Both the position numbers and the translations under genes were made by a program. A stretch of DNA of 64,000 bases from Loktanella sp. (GTDB taxonomy: Bacteria > Pseudomonadota > Alphaproteobacteria > Rhodobacterales > Rhodobacteraceae). Where the stretch lies: contig JAFPBO010000004.1 of assembly GCA_017390475.1 (NCBI GenBank), forward strand, positions 1-64,000. The letters are read 5' to 3'. Position 1 is the first letter of the stretch; each line of letters begins with the position of its first letter. Below, one piece after another: positions 1-8,593 of this stretch. The notes under the pieces were generated by a model, which ran no database searches, was not told the origin of the DNA, and saw only the letters and a program-made list of their open reading frames with translations.

Positions 1-184
1 CCTAGCCCCGCCTTGGCCGGAAATATACCAGACGGACTTCGAAAGACGACTAGATTTGAACGAAGGTATTGCAGAATATCATCGTCTGCGGAGCACTTTC
101 GAGCAACTTGACTACGAAATAAGTATTTTGCCGAAAGTTGGTGTCGAGGCGCGTGCAGATTTTATTTTGAACCATCTTAACTGA
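1..184 (+). CDS. AAA family ATPase (COG3911/AAA_28-like), C-terminal fragment
   Basis: Only the last 60 codons lie in the window, open from the left edge and ending in TGA. The peptide has the C-terminal pattern seen in predicted ATPases of the AAA_28 type: PPWPEIY, a middle stretch EYHRLRSTFEQLDYEI and the ending VEARADFILNHL. The Walker motifs would lie outside the window, so catalysis cannot be checked. Codon use is noticeably more AT-rich (TTT, ATA, AGA, CTA) than in the following genes, which hints at a different history. Family assignment is from memory of the C-terminal motif and is moderate. Confidence 0.5.
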   Translation, partial: LAPPWPEIYQTDFERRLDLNEGIAEYHRLRSTFEQLDYEISILPKVGVEARADFILNHLN

Positions 185-380
185 CACCTTGACCTCGAAG
201 AAGACATTTGCCGTTACCTAGGTCAGGGCGACGCGCACCGCGCCTTTTACCCCATCGCAACAGGCTCTGCGTGCCTTGCTCAACTTTGTGATGTCAAATC
301 CGCGACATTCCCGCATGATGGCTTGCGCCTTGCGGTGTGACTTGCCACGATAGCTAAATATAGACTCAGAGGAGAGCTGT

Positions 381-1385
381 TTGGCCACTGGTGCACTGAC
401 CCCGCCCGCCGACACCATCACGGAAGCCGTGCTGGAATTCCCCGATAACAGGTTGTTGATCGACCTTTGCGGTGAATATGACCGCAACCTGACCACCATA
501 GAAGACAAGCTGTCGGTGCAGATCCTGCGCCGGGGCAATCGTCTGGCGGTGATCGGTGAAGAAGCGCCGCGGCAGGACGCGCTGGAAGTGCTGCGTTCGC
601 TTTACAGCAGGCTGGAGGCGGGCCGGTCGCTTGACCCCGGTGATATTGATCGTGAATTGCGCATGGGGCCGAACCCGGTGCCCGGCCCGGTCGATCAGAT
701 CGAATTGTTCAAGGGCGAGATTGCGCGGGTCGAGGTCAAGACCCGCAAGAAACTGGTGGAACCGAGGACAGAGGCGCAGAAAGCCTATGTTAAATCCCTG
801 TTCGATCATGAGATGGCCTTCGGCATCGGCCCGGCGGGGACCGGCAAGACCTATCTGGCGGTTGCTGTCGGCGTGAACATGCTGATCAACGGGCATGTCG
901 ACAAGATCATCCTGTCGCGTCCCGCTGTCGAGGCGGGTGAAAAGCTGGGCTATCTGCCCGGTGACATGAAGGACAAGGTCGATCCTTACATGCAGCCGCT
1001 TTATGATGCGCTGAATGATTTTCTGCCGGGCAAACAGGCCGCCAAGATGATGGAGGAAAAGGTGATCGAGATCGCGCCTTTGGCCTTCATGCGCGGGCGC
1101 ACCCTGTCGAATGCCTTTGTCGTGCTGGACGAGGCGCAGAATGCCACCACGATGCAGATGAAAATGTTCCTGACCCGTCTGGGGCAGGGGTCGCGCATGG
1201 TAATCACCGGTGACCGCACCCAGATCGATCTGCCGCGCGGCGTCAATTCCGGCCTGTGGGAGGCGGAGCGGCTGCTGAAACATATCCCGAAGATCAGTTT
1301 CAACTATTTCACCTCCAAGGATGTGGTCCGGCACCCGCTGGTCGCCGCGATCATCGAAGCCTATGAGGCGGATGCCGAAGCGTGA
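381..1385 (+). CDS. phoH: PhoH family ATPase
   Basis: PhoH-like P-loop ATPase of 334 residues, thought to act in RNA metabolism; the family is genetically and positionally linked to YbeY. Walker A GPAGTGKT is at about residues 150-157 and Walker B VVLDEAQN at about 247-254, within the C-terminal PhoH domain. An N-terminal region of about 125 residues precedes it, as usual for the long form. The start is TTG, chosen because AGGAGAG sits just upstream and no in-frame ATG gives full length. It overlaps ybeY by four bases (GTGA), so the two are probably translationally coupled in the phoH-ybeY-corC-lnt operon. Confidence 0.95.
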   Translation: MATGALTPPADTITEAVLEFPDNRLLIDLCGEYDRNLTTIEDKLSVQILRRGNRLAVIGEEAPRQDALEVLRSLYSRLEAGRSLDPGDIDRELRMGPNPVPGPVDQIELFKGEIARVEVKTRKKLVEPRTEAQKAYVKSLFDHEMAFGIGPAGTGKTYLAVAVGVNMLINGHVDKIILSRPAVEAGEKLGYLPGDMKDKVDPYMQPLYDALNDFLPGKQAAKMMEEKVIEIAPLAFMRGRTLSNAFVVLDEAQNATTMQMKMFLTRLGQGSRMVITGDRTQIDLPRGVNSGLWEAERLLKHIPKISFNYFTSKDVVRHPLVAAIIEAYEADAEA

Positions 1386-1876
1386 GCGTGGATGTCGTGG
1401 CGGAAGATCCGCGCTGGCAGGCGTTGGATATCGATGCATTGGCCGCACGAGCCGCGGCTGCGGTGCTTGACAGGCTGGGGCTTGAACCCTCGGTCTATGA
1501 GATCGCAGTACTGGCCTGTGACGATGCCCGGATTGCGGCGCTGAATGCTGATTTTCGCGCCAAGCCCACACCGACCAATGTGCTTAGCTGGCCATCGGAT
1601 GAACGCGCAGCTGCCGTCGCGGGGGAAATGCCGGCACCGCCCGACCCGGTGATGGATGCGGAACTGGGCGATATCGCCATCGCCTATGACACCTGCGCCC
1701 GCGAGGCAGAGGCTGCGGGCAAGCCGTTGGCGGATCATTGCCTGCATCTTTTGGTGCATGGTACCTTGCATCTGCTGGGATTTGACCATGAGCGTGACCT
1801 TGATGCCACCCTTATGGAAGGATTAGAGACAGAGATACTTGGCAAAATGGGTCTGGATGACCCATATAGGGTTTGA
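1382..1876 (+). CDS. ybeY: Endoribonuclease YbeY (rRNA maturation factor)
   Basis: Metal-dependent RNase YbeY, 164 residues, acting in 16S rRNA 3' maturation and 70S quality control in the cytoplasm. The diagnostic zinc-binding motif HGTLHLLGFDH is present at about residues 126-136 with the three histidines in place. The GTG start overlaps the phoH stop by four bases. It is followed at once by corC, matching the usual alphaproteobacterial order. Length is normal for the family. Confidence 0.96.
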   Translation: MSVDVVAEDPRWQALDIDALAARAAAAVLDRLGLEPSVYEIAVLACDDARIAALNADFRAKPTPTNVLSWPSDERAAAVAGEMPAPPDPVMDAELGDIAIAYDTCAREAEAAGKPLADHCLHLLVHGTLHLLGFDHERDLDATLMEGLETEILGKMGLDDPYRV

Positions 1877-1908
1877 ACGGGGCAAAACGCCCCATGGATC
1901 AGGATCAG

Positions 1909-2796
1909 ATGGGCGACACCGGCGACGGTTCTTCTAGTGCAGCGCAAGGCGCGCTGACAGATGAAACAGACGAAAAACAGGGCCTTTTGGCCCGCTTGCG
2001 TTTTGGATTGCGGCCAAAGGCCGAACAGGACGATGACGGCGCAACCGCGCGTCATCCAAGCAGTCCGGTGCCAACAGTTCTAGGCATGCTGAACCTGCGC
2101 CGGATGCGGGTAGAGGACGTGTCGGTCCCGAAAACCGATATTGTCGCGGTGCCGCTGACCATCACCAAAGATGAGCTGGTCGATGTGTTCCGGTCTTCGG
2201 GCATGACCCGGGTGCCGGTCTATGACACGACGCTGGATACCCCGATCGGCATTGCCAATCTCAAGGATTTTGCGCTGCGTTACGGCTTTAACGGCGGCAC
2301 CGATGAGCTTGATCTGCGCGAGATGTTGCGGCCCTTGCTGTTCGTTCCCCCGTCGATGCCGCTGGGTGTGCTGCTGCAAAAGATGCAGGCGGAACGGATC
2401 CATATGGCGCTGGTGATCGATGAATATGGCGGCACTGACGGTCTGGTCACCATCGAGGATCTGATCGAGCAGGTCGTGGGCGAGATCGAAGATGAACATG
2501 ATGTTGCCGAGGCGAAAAGCTGGGTGATGGAAAAGCCCGGAGTCTATCTCGCGCAGGCCCGGACCGATCTGTATGACTTCGAGGCCGAGATCGGCATGAA
2601 TCTGACCGAACATGACGATATCGACGAAGAAGAGATCGACACTTTGGGCGGTCTGGTGACCATGTTGTCCGGCCATGTGCCCGCGCGCGGCGAAGTGGTG
2701 CCGCATCCTGATGGACCGGAATTCGAAGTGGTCGATGCCGACCCGCGTCGGATCAAGCGCTTGCGCGTACGGTTGAACACCACCCGTGATGCTTGA
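1909..2796 (+). CDS. corC: Hemolysin/CorC family protein, CBS-pair and transporter-associated domain
   Basis: Cytosolic CorC/HlyC-type protein without membrane segments: a CBS pair in the middle (including DVFRSSGMTRVPVYD and MALVIDEYGGTDGLVT) and a C-terminal CorC_HlyC domain ending in RIKRLRVR. The family is implicated in Mg2+/Co2+ efflux or nucleotide sensing. I chose ATG 1909 (MGDTGDGSSS, 295 aa), which has AGGA just upstream. Alternatives are ATG 1894, directly behind a GGGGC/GCCCC hairpin, and TTG 1873 overlapping the ybeY stop. The gene overlaps lnt by eight bases. Confidence 0.9.
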   Translation: MGDTGDGSSSAAQGALTDETDEKQGLLARLRFGLRPKAEQDDDGATARHPSSPVPTVLGMLNLRRMRVEDVSVPKTDIVAVPLTITKDELVDVFRSSGMTRVPVYDTTLDTPIGIANLKDFALRYGFNGGTDELDLREMLRPLLFVPPSMPLGVLLQKMQAERIHMALVIDEYGGTDGLVTIEDLIEQVVGEIEDEHDVAEAKSWVMEKPGVYLAQARTDLYDFEAEIGMNLTEHDDIDEEEIDTLGGLVTMLSGHVPARGEVVPHPDGPEFEVVDADPRRIKRLRVRLNTTRDA

Positions 2797-4270
2797 CAGA
2801 CTGCCGCGCTGGGCGCGCTTTGGCGCGCTGTTCGGGCTGGGCGTCATCGCGGCCCTCGGGCAGGCGCCGCTGGATGTCTGGCCTGCAACGCTGATCGCTT
2901 TGGCCGTGCTGCTGGTGTTGCACCGGCAGGTGCCGACGGCGCGGGCGGCGGCTTGGCAGCTGTGGTTTTTCGGGCTGGGCTATTTCGGTTTTGCGCTGCG
3001 CTGGATCATCGAGCCTTTTCTGGTCGATGCCGCGCGTCATGGCTGGATGGCGCCCTTTGCGATCGTGCTGATGGCGGCCGGGGCGGCGGTGTTCTGGGCG
3101 GTGGCGGCCTGGTTTGCGCAGCGACTGGTGCCGCGCAATCAGATTACGCTGGCGCTGTTTCTGGTCGCGGTGGAAATGACGCGGTCGCTGATCCTGACGG
3201 GATTTCCCTGGGCGCTGCTGGGCCATATCTGGGTCCCGACCTGGATGGCGCAGGCCTCTGGCATTGGTGGGCCGCATCTGTTGACGCTGATCACTGTGCT
3301 GGCCGCGCTTGGCCTGGCGCGGCTTTGGGCACGTGACTGGCTGCGGGGCGGGGTGGTGCTGGCGGTGTTGATGGTGCTGGCCGTGACGCTGCGTCCGGGA
3401 CCTGCGCCGCAGATTGCGGCTGATGCGCCGCTGGTGCGGCTGGTCCAGCCCAATGCGCCACAGCATCTGAAATGGGACCCTGTGCATCGCGATGCATTCG
3501 TCAACACGCTGGTGCGATTGTCGGGGCAGGGCGACCGGCCCGATCTGATCGTCTGGCCGGAAACGGCGGTGCCGTATCTGCTCAATTTCATCATAGATGA
3601 TCTCAGCCAGTTTGACGAAGCCGCCCGTGGCGCGCCTTTGGTCTTTGGTGTGCAGCGACGTGATGATGCGGGCCTGTTTTACAATTCACTGGTGGTGATG
3701 GAACAGGGTGGCCAGATCACCGCGACCTATGACAAACAACATCTGGTGCCGTTCGGCGAATATGTCCCCTTTGGCGATCTGTTCGCGCGGATCGGCATCA
3801 GAGGCATGGCGGTGCAGGAAGGTGGCGGATTTGCCGCAGGCACTGTGCCAGGCCCGTTGAACATCCCCGGGATCGGGCTTGCCGTGCCGTTGATCTGCTA
3901 TGAAGGGATCTTTGCCGAAGAGATCGTGACCGGTCCGGTCCGCCCCCGAATGCTGCTGCTGATCACCAATGACGGCTGGTTCGGAGAGGCCGCTGGACCG
4001 CATCAGCATCTGGCGCAGGCAAGGCTGCGCGCCATAGAACAAGGGCTGCCGATGGTGCGCGCCGCCAATACCGGCATTTCGGCGATGATTGATGCACAGG
4101 GCCGGATCACCGCATCGCTGCCGCTGGGGGTCGAGGGGGCCTTGGACGCGCCTTTGCCTGCAGTTGCCGTGGCACCGCCCTATACGCGGGTTGGCGATTG
4201 GCCGGTTGGTCTGCTGTTGTTTTGCGGTTTGCTGGTAGGCGTTCTGCGCCGCAAGACCGTTAGCGATTGA
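2789..4270 (+). CDS. lnt: Apolipoprotein N-acyltransferase
   Basis: Integral inner-membrane enzyme that N-acylates the amino-terminal cysteine of lipoproteins, the third step of lipoprotein maturation. The N-terminal 200 or so residues are several hydrophobic helices, followed by a CN-hydrolase domain with the Glu-Lys-Cys triad visible as VWPETAVP, YDKQHLVPFGEY and PLICYEGIF. A final C-terminal helix precedes the end RRKTVSD. 493 aa from ATG 2789; an adjacent GTG lies one codon upstream. Last gene of the phoH-ybeY-corC-lnt operon. The metK riboswitch follows closely. Confidence 0.95.
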   Translation: MLDRLPRWARFGALFGLGVIAALGQAPLDVWPATLIALAVLLVLHRQVPTARAAAWQLWFFGLGYFGFALRWIIEPFLVDAARHGWMAPFAIVLMAAGAAVFWAVAAWFAQRLVPRNQITLALFLVAVEMTRSLILTGFPWALLGHIWVPTWMAQASGIGGPHLLTLITVLAALGLARLWARDWLRGGVVLAVLMVLAVTLRPGPAPQIAADAPLVRLVQPNAPQHLKWDPVHRDAFVNTLVRLSGQGDRPDLIVWPETAVPYLLNFIIDDLSQFDEAARGAPLVFGVQRRDDAGLFYNSLVVMEQGGQITATYDKQHLVPFGEYVPFGDLFARIGIRGMAVQEGGGFAAGTVPGPLNIPGIGLAVPLICYEGIFAEEIVTGPVRPRMLLLITNDGWFGEAAGPHQHLAQARLRAIEQGLPMVRAANTGISAMIDAQGRITASLPLGVEGALDAPLPAVAVAPPYTRVGDWPVGLLLFCGLLVGVLRRKTVSD

Positions 4271-4305
4271 CGCCATGCGGGCCAGCCCATAGACCGGTGC
4301 CAGTT

Positions 4306-4352
4306 CTGTCACAACGGCTTCCTGGCGTGACAGTTGGTTTTTATTGGAGCAC
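4306..4352 (+). promoter_or_regulatory. SAM/SAH riboswitch controlling metK
   Basis: The stem CTGTCAC (4306-4312) pairs perfectly with GTGACAG (4327-4333). The loop between them, AACGGCTTCCTGGC, matches the conserved SAM/SAH aptamer loop. A short linker leads to ATTGGAGCA, in which GGAGC (4347-4351) can pair with loop GCTTC (4317-4321) to form the pseudoknot. GGAG is also the Shine-Dalgarno of metK, so ligand binding should hide the ribosome site. This class is known upstream of metK in Rhodobacterales. Confidence 0.93.
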
Positions 4353-4358
4353 GTCCCC

Positions 4359-5540
4359 ATGGCACGACAAGATTACATTTTTACCTCGGAATCCGTTTCC
4401 GAGGGGCACCCGGATAAGGTCTGCGACCGGATTTCCGACGCAATACTGGATGCCTTCCTGACCGAAGAGCCGCAAGCTCGGGTGGCCTGCGAAACCTTCG
4501 CCACCACCAACCGTGTCGTCATCGGCGGCGAGGTCGGGCTGAGCGACAAATCCCGGCTGAATGAGTTCATGGGCCGGGTTGAGGGCATCGCACGCGAATG
4601 CATCAAAGATATCGGCTATGAACAGGACAAGTTCCATCATGCCACCTGCGAGGTGACCAACCTGCTGCACCCGCAATCGGCCCATATCGCCCAAGGCGTC
4701 GACGCCGCCGAGGGCAAGGAAGAAGGCGCCGGCGATCAGGGTATCATGTTCGGCTATGCCACCACGGAAACCGATGCGCTGATGCCTGCGCCGATCCAAT
4801 ACGCCCATGCCGTGCTGCGTCGTCTGGCCGAGGCGCGCAAATCGGGCGAAGAGCCGACCCTGCGGCCTGATGCCAAAAGCCAGATTTCCGTGCGTTACGA
4901 AAACCGTAAGCCGGTCGAGGTGACATCCATCGTGCTGTCGACCCAGCACCAGTTTGAAACCCAGACCAGCGCCGATATCCGCGCCATCGTGGAACCCTAT
5001 ATCCGCGAGGTCCTGCCGGATGGTTTCATCACCGACAACACTGAATGGTGGGTAAACCCGACCGGCGTTTTCGTGATTGGCGGCCCTGACGGCGATGCCG
5101 GTCTGACCGGGCGCAAGATCATCGTGGATACTTATGGCGGCGCAGCCCTGCATGGCGGTGGCGCGTTTTCCGGCAAGGACCCGACCAAGGTGGACCGGTC
5201 TGCCGCCTATGCGGCGCGCTATCTGGCCAAGAATGTGGTGGCATCCGGCATGGCCGAGCGCTGCACCATTCAGCTGAGTTATGCGATTGGTGTGGCACGG
5301 CCCTTGTCGATCTATGCCGATACCCATGACACCGGCGAGGTTGATCCGGCGGCGATTGAACGGGCGATTGCACAGGTGATGGATCTGACGCCGCGCGGCA
5401 TCCGCGAACATCTGCAGTTGAACCGCCCGATCTATGCCCGCACCTCTGCCTATGGTCACTTTGGTCGCGAACCTGATGCGGATGGCGGGTTCAGCTGGGA
5501 AAAGACCGATCTGGTCGAGGCGCTGAAGCGCGCTGTTTGA
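4359..5540 (+). CDS. metK: S-adenosylmethionine synthetase
   Basis: Makes SAM from methionine and ATP. 393 aa with the family motifs [15 protein letters not shown] near the N-terminus, [12 protein letters not shown] in the middle and [19 protein letters not shown] towards the C-terminus. ATG 4359 is chosen because its Shine-Dalgarno is the GGAG held in the riboswitch pseudoknot; a TTG five codons upstream lies inside that structure and is unlikely. Expected to be repressed at translation by high SAM or SAH. A perfect hairpin follows the stop. Confidence 0.97.
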   Translation: MARQDYIFTSESVSEGHPDKVCDRISDAILDAFLTEEPQARVACETFATTNRVVIGGEVGLSDKSRLNEFMGRVEGIARECIKDIGYEQDKFHHATCEVTNLLHPQSAHIAQGVDAAEGKEEGAGDQGIMFGYATTETDALMPAPIQYAHAVLRRLAEARKSGEEPTLRPDAKSQISVRYENRKPVEVTSIVLSTQHQFETQTSADIRAIVEPYIREVLPDGFITDNTEWWVNPTGVFVIGGPDGDAGLTGRKIIVDTYGGAALHGGGAFSGKDPTKVDRSAAYAARYLAKNVVASGMAERCTIQLSYAIGVARPLSIYADTHDTGEVDPAAIERAIAQVMDLTPRGIREHLQLNRPIYARTSAYGHFGREPDADGGFSWEKTDLVEALKRAV

Positions 5541-5545
5541 AAGTA

Positions 5546-5565
5546 AGGTGGATCAAGATCCACCT
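5546..5565 (+). terminator. Perfect 9-bp hairpin after metK
   Basis: AGGTGGATC pairs with GATCCACCT across a two-base loop directly after the metK stop. No T-run follows, so it may protect the mRNA 3' end or act as a weak terminator rather than as a standard intrinsic terminator. Confidence 0.45.
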
Positions 5566-5577
5566 GACATAGATTGC

Positions 5578-5612
5578 CATGCGGCGGTGGGATTGCTACA
5601 CGCCGCCGCATG
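5578..5612 (+). promoter_or_regulatory. Hairpin enclosing the trmB start codon
   Basis: CATGCGGCGG (5578-5587) is the exact reverse complement of CCGCCGCATG (5603-5612). A G-T and a G-C pair extend the stem to 12 bp around a short loop. The right arm contains the ATG chosen for trmB, and the only purine-rich Shine-Dalgarno-like bases lie in or near the loop. This could restrain trmB translation. Base pairing is seen directly; the function is inferred. Confidence 0.4.
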
Positions 5613-6323
5613 ACCAAGACACATCACCCTTCGGGCGCGCCGTGGCGCAATTTCTATGGCCGCTTTCGCGGCAAGACGATCCGCGCCAGCCAGCATGACT
5701 ATCTCGAAAATGATCTGGACCCGCTGTCGCCGGGCAAGGTCAGCTGGGAAGAAAACCCCGACCGCCATCCGATTGATCTGCATGCCCTGTTTCCGGGCAA
5801 GGACGTCTGGCTGGAAATCGGCTTTGGCGGCGGTGAACATCTGATCCATATGGCGCAACGCTATCCGGAGGTCGGGATCATCGGGGCGGAGCCTTTCATC
5901 AATGGTGTCGCCATGCTTTTGGGCAAAATCCGCAAGGCCGAGGTCGATAACCTTGCCGTGCATCCCGGTGATGTGCGCGATATCTTTGACGTCTTGCCTG
6001 CGCGGTCTTTGTCGCGGGTGTTTTTGAACTATCCAGACCCCTGGCCCAAAAAACGCCATCATCGCCGCCGCTTTGTCACCGCCGAACATCTGGCCCCTTT
6101 GCACCGCGTCATGAAACCTGGCGCGCAATTGCGTGTGGCAACCGATATTCCCGATTATGTCCGTCAGACGCTGGAAGAAGTACCGCGTCAGGGATTTGAC
6201 TGGCTGGCGGAACGTCCTGCCGATTGGCGCGAGCCCTGGGATGACTGGGTTTCCACCCGTTACGAGAAAAAGGCGCTGCGCGAGGGGCGGGTGCCGCATT
6301 ACCTGACTTTCGTCCGGCGATAA
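5610..6323 (+). CDS. trmB: tRNA (guanine-N7-)-methyltransferase
   Basis: SAM-dependent methylation of G46 in tRNA variable loops. 237 aa; the SAM-binding motif [11 protein letters not shown] and the TrmB signature [16 protein letters not shown] are present, as is the C-terminal [11 protein letters not shown] pattern. The start is ATG 5610, which sits inside a stable hairpin and has no clear Shine-Dalgarno; a TTG at 5574 would add 12 poorly conserved residues. It lies directly after metK, whose product is its methyl donor. Confidence 0.93.
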   Translation: MTKTHHPSGAPWRNFYGRFRGKTIRASQHDYLENDLDPLSPGKVSWEENPDRHPIDLHALFPGKDVWLEIGFGGGEHLIHMAQRYPEVGIIGAEPFINGVAMLLGKIRKAEVDNLAVHPGDVRDIFDVLPARSLSRVFLNYPDPWPKKRHHRRRFVTAEHLAPLHRVMKPGAQLRVATDIPDYVRQTLEEVPRQGFDWLAERPADWREPWDDWVSTRYEKKALREGRVPHYLTFVRR

Positions 6324-6332
6324 AAGATTCTG

Positions 6333-6366
6333 GCCTCCGGCCGGGATATTTATGCTCGGAAGATGG
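6333..6366 (+). repeat. Post-gene repeat element, copy 1 (GATATTT type)
   Basis: GCCTCCGGCCGGGATATTT followed by CTCGGAAGATG, between trmB and aroA. It shares the preceding AAAAGATTCT with the copy after trpB and the core with copies near 43.97, 48.56 and 60.96 kb. It lies just beyond a stop codon, as do the other copies. Confidence 0.6.
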
Positions 6367-6433
6367 GGGGCGTGATGGACCCATGCGGCGCGCTGCGCTA
6401 TCAAAAGGCGGAATTACGCAAGGAAGTTATCCC

Positions 6434-7786
6434 ATGTCAGCCCACGCCACCCCGATCCCGATGATGTCCAGCGCCTGCGGCCCTTTGCAGGGGCAGGCCG
6501 ATGTGCCCGGTGATAAATCCATTTCGCACCGGTCGCTGATCCTTGGCGCGATGTGTGTGGGCGAGACCCGCATCACCGGCCTGCTGGAAGGCGATGATGT
6601 GCTGGACACGGCCCGTGCCATGCGCGCCTTTGGGGCCGAAGTTACCGATCATGGCGGTGGCGAATGGTCAGTGCGCGGCGTCGGTGTGGGTGGCTTTGCC
6701 GAACCGGATCAGGTGATTGATTGCGGCAATTCCGGCACCGGGGTGCGGCTGATCATGGGCGCGATGGCGACGACGCCGATTACGGTGACTTTTACTGGCG
6801 ATGCCTCCTTGAATGGGCGTCCGATGGGGCGGGTGACTGATCCGCTGGCCTTGTTTGGCACGCGGTCGGTGGGGCGCGCGGGTGGGCGTTTGCCGATGAC
6901 CTTGGTCGGCGCGGCTGATCCGATGCCGGTGCGTTATGTCGTGCCGGTGCCGTCGGCGCAGGTGAAATCGGCGGTGTTGCTTGCCGGGCTGAACGCGCCG
7001 GGCGAGACTGTGGTGATCGAGAAAGAGGCGACCCGCGATCATACCGAACGGATGTTGCAGGGGTTCGGCGCGACCGTGACGGTGGAGGAGACCGAAGAGG
7101 GGCGTGTCATCACCCTGACAGGTCAGCCGGAATTGCAGCCGCAGGATATTGTCGTGCCGCGTGATCCGTCGTCGGCGGCGTTTCCGGTCTGTGCTGCCTT
7201 GATCGTGCCGGGGTCGGATGTGCTGGTCCCCAATATCGGGCTGAACCCGACGCGGGCGGGGCTGTTCACCACGTTGCAGGAAATGGGTGCTGATCTGACA
7301 TTCGAGAATATGCGCGAGGAAGGCGGCGAGCCTGTAGCCGATCTGCGCGCGCGGTTTTCGCCTGATCTGCGCGGGATCGCTGTGCCGCCAGAACGGGCGG
7401 CCAGCATGATTGATGAATATCCGGTGCTGTCGGTTGTGGCGGCTTTTGCGCAGGGTGTGACCGATATGCAGGGCGTCAAGGAACTCCGCGTTAAGGAAAG
7501 CGACCGGATTGATGCCATGGCGCAAGGATTGCGCGCGGCGGGTGTCGATGTGCAAGAGGGCCCTGATTGGTGGCGCGTGACTGGCCTTGGTCACGGTAAC
7601 GTGCCGGGCGGGGTGACGGTGGAAAGCCGTCTGGACCACCGGATTGCTATGGCCTTTATCGTGTTGGGGATGGCGGCGCAGAAACCGATCACGGTGGATG
7701 ATGCCGCCCCGATCACCACGTCTTTCCCGATTTTTGAGCCGCTGATGAATGAGCTTGGCGCACAGATCGCACGGATCAGCGCATGA
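6434..7786 (+). CDS. aroA: 3-phosphoshikimate 1-carboxyvinyltransferase (EPSP synthase)
   Basis: Sixth step of the shikimate pathway: joins PEP to shikimate-3-phosphate. 450 aa with the substrate-binding signatures GDKSISHRS near the N-terminus, GNSGTGVRL, and the C-terminal [17 protein letters not shown] and [11 protein letters not shown] 6434 is chosen for the AAGGAAG upstream; an in-frame ATG at 6383 would add 17 arginine-rich residues and lies in intergenic sequence. Overlaps cmk by four bases (ATGA), so aroA-cmk is a coupled pair leading to rpsA. Confidence 0.96.
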   Translation: MSAHATPIPMMSSACGPLQGQADVPGDKSISHRSLILGAMCVGETRITGLLEGDDVLDTARAMRAFGAEVTDHGGGEWSVRGVGVGGFAEPDQVIDCGNSGTGVRLIMGAMATTPITVTFTGDASLNGRPMGRVTDPLALFGTRSVGRAGGRLPMTLVGAADPMPVRYVVPVPSAQVKSAVLLAGLNAPGETVVIEKEATRDHTERMLQGFGATVTVEETEEGRVITLTGQPELQPQDIVVPRDPSSAAFPVCAALIVPGSDVLVPNIGLNPTRAGLFTTLQEMGADLTFENMREEGGEPVADLRARFSPDLRGIAVPPERAASMIDEYPVLSVVAAFAQGVTDMQGVKELRVKESDRIDAMAQGLRAAGVDVQEGPDWWRVTGLGHGNVPGGVTVESRLDHRIAMAFIVLGMAAQKPITVDDAAPITTSFPIFEPLMNELGAQIARISA

Positions 7787-8403
7787 GCTTTACGGTGGCC
7801 ATCGACGGGCCTGCCGCCGCCGGGAAAGGTACAATTTCCAAGGCGGTGGCGGCGCATTTCGGCTTTGCGCATCTGGATACCGGATTGCTTTATCGTGCGG
7901 TGGGGGCGGGGATGCTCAAGGGCGGTGATCCGGTTGCTGTGGCGCAAAATCTCGATCCGGCGGAGATGGATGCCAGCACCTTGCGCAGTGCGGAGGTGGC
8001 GCAGGCTGCAAGTCAAGTCGCCGTCAACCCGCAGGTCCGCGATGCGCTGACCGCGTTTCAGCGCAGCTTTGCGGCAAGGCCGGAAGGGGCGGTGCTGGAT
8101 GGCCGCGATATCGGCACGGTGATCTGTCCGGGGGCGCAGGTGAAATTATTTGTCACCGCCTCGGCCCCGCGCCGGGCGGAACGGCGCTATGCGGAACTTT
8201 GCGAAAGCGGCAGCGATACCACGCTGGATGCCGTGCTGGCCGATGTGCAGGCACGCGATGCACGTGATGCAGGGCGCACGACAGCGCCACTGGCGGCGGC
8301 GGCGGATGCGGTGTTGATCGACACATCCGATATGACCATCGCGCAGGCGGTGGCGGAGGCCATCGCGGTGATCGAACAGGTGCAAAAAACCTTGCGTGAT
8401 TGA
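7783..8403 (+). CDS. cmk: Cytidylate kinase
   Basis: Phosphorylates CMP and dCMP to the diphosphates. 206 aa; the P-loop [15 protein letters not shown] is at the N-terminus, followed by [11 protein letters not shown] and [12 protein letters not shown], the typical CMP-binding elements. The C-terminal lid carries [10 protein letters not shown]. The start overlaps the aroA stop by ATGA. The order aroA-cmk-rpsA is conserved in many proteobacteria. Confidence 0.96.
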   Translation: MSFTVAIDGPAAAGKGTISKAVAAHFGFAHLDTGLLYRAVGAGMLKGGDPVAVAQNLDPAEMDASTLRSAEVAQAASQVAVNPQVRDALTAFQRSFAARPEGAVLDGRDIGTVICPGAQVKLFVTASAPRRAERRYAELCESGSDTTLDAVLADVQARDARDAGRTTAPLAAAADAVLIDTSDMTIAQAVAEAIAVIEQVQKTLRD

Positions 8404-8593
8404 GGCAGGCAGCTTATACGCGCCCCTGTTGAAGCGTCGATAACAGGCGCGAACGTGAGACTTGAGCGGGGTCGGTATGCACCGGCCCTGTTGTTTTACA
8501 TTCGCAGCGTCGCCCGACCAAATCGCAACCCAAAGACCGGCGGAGACAACCGCTCGGCCCGTATAAAACCAAACGTTAGGAAAACGACGCCAC
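8404..8593 (+). other. cmk-rpsA intergenic leader with two hairpins
   Basis: A 190-base gap. It holds an imperfect hairpin with GCGCCCCTGTT against AACAGGCGC (about 8419-8449) and the terminator-like hairpin listed separately. The rest shows no recognisable RNA family. An rpsA promoter or autoregulatory leader is expected here, but no convincing -35/-10 pair stands out. Confidence 0.4.
8469..8496 (+). terminator. Candidate terminator/attenuator before rpsA
   Basis: GGGTCGGT pairs with ACCGGCCC (one G-T) around an ATGC tetraloop, followed by TGTTGTTTT. It could end aroA-cmk transcription or act as an attenuator in the rpsA leader. Confidence 0.4.

Noticed and set aside
366-1571. Large minus-strand open frame opposite phoH and ybeY
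   Set aside because: It is the high-GC shadow of the conserved phoH/ybeY reading frames and has no recognisable domain.
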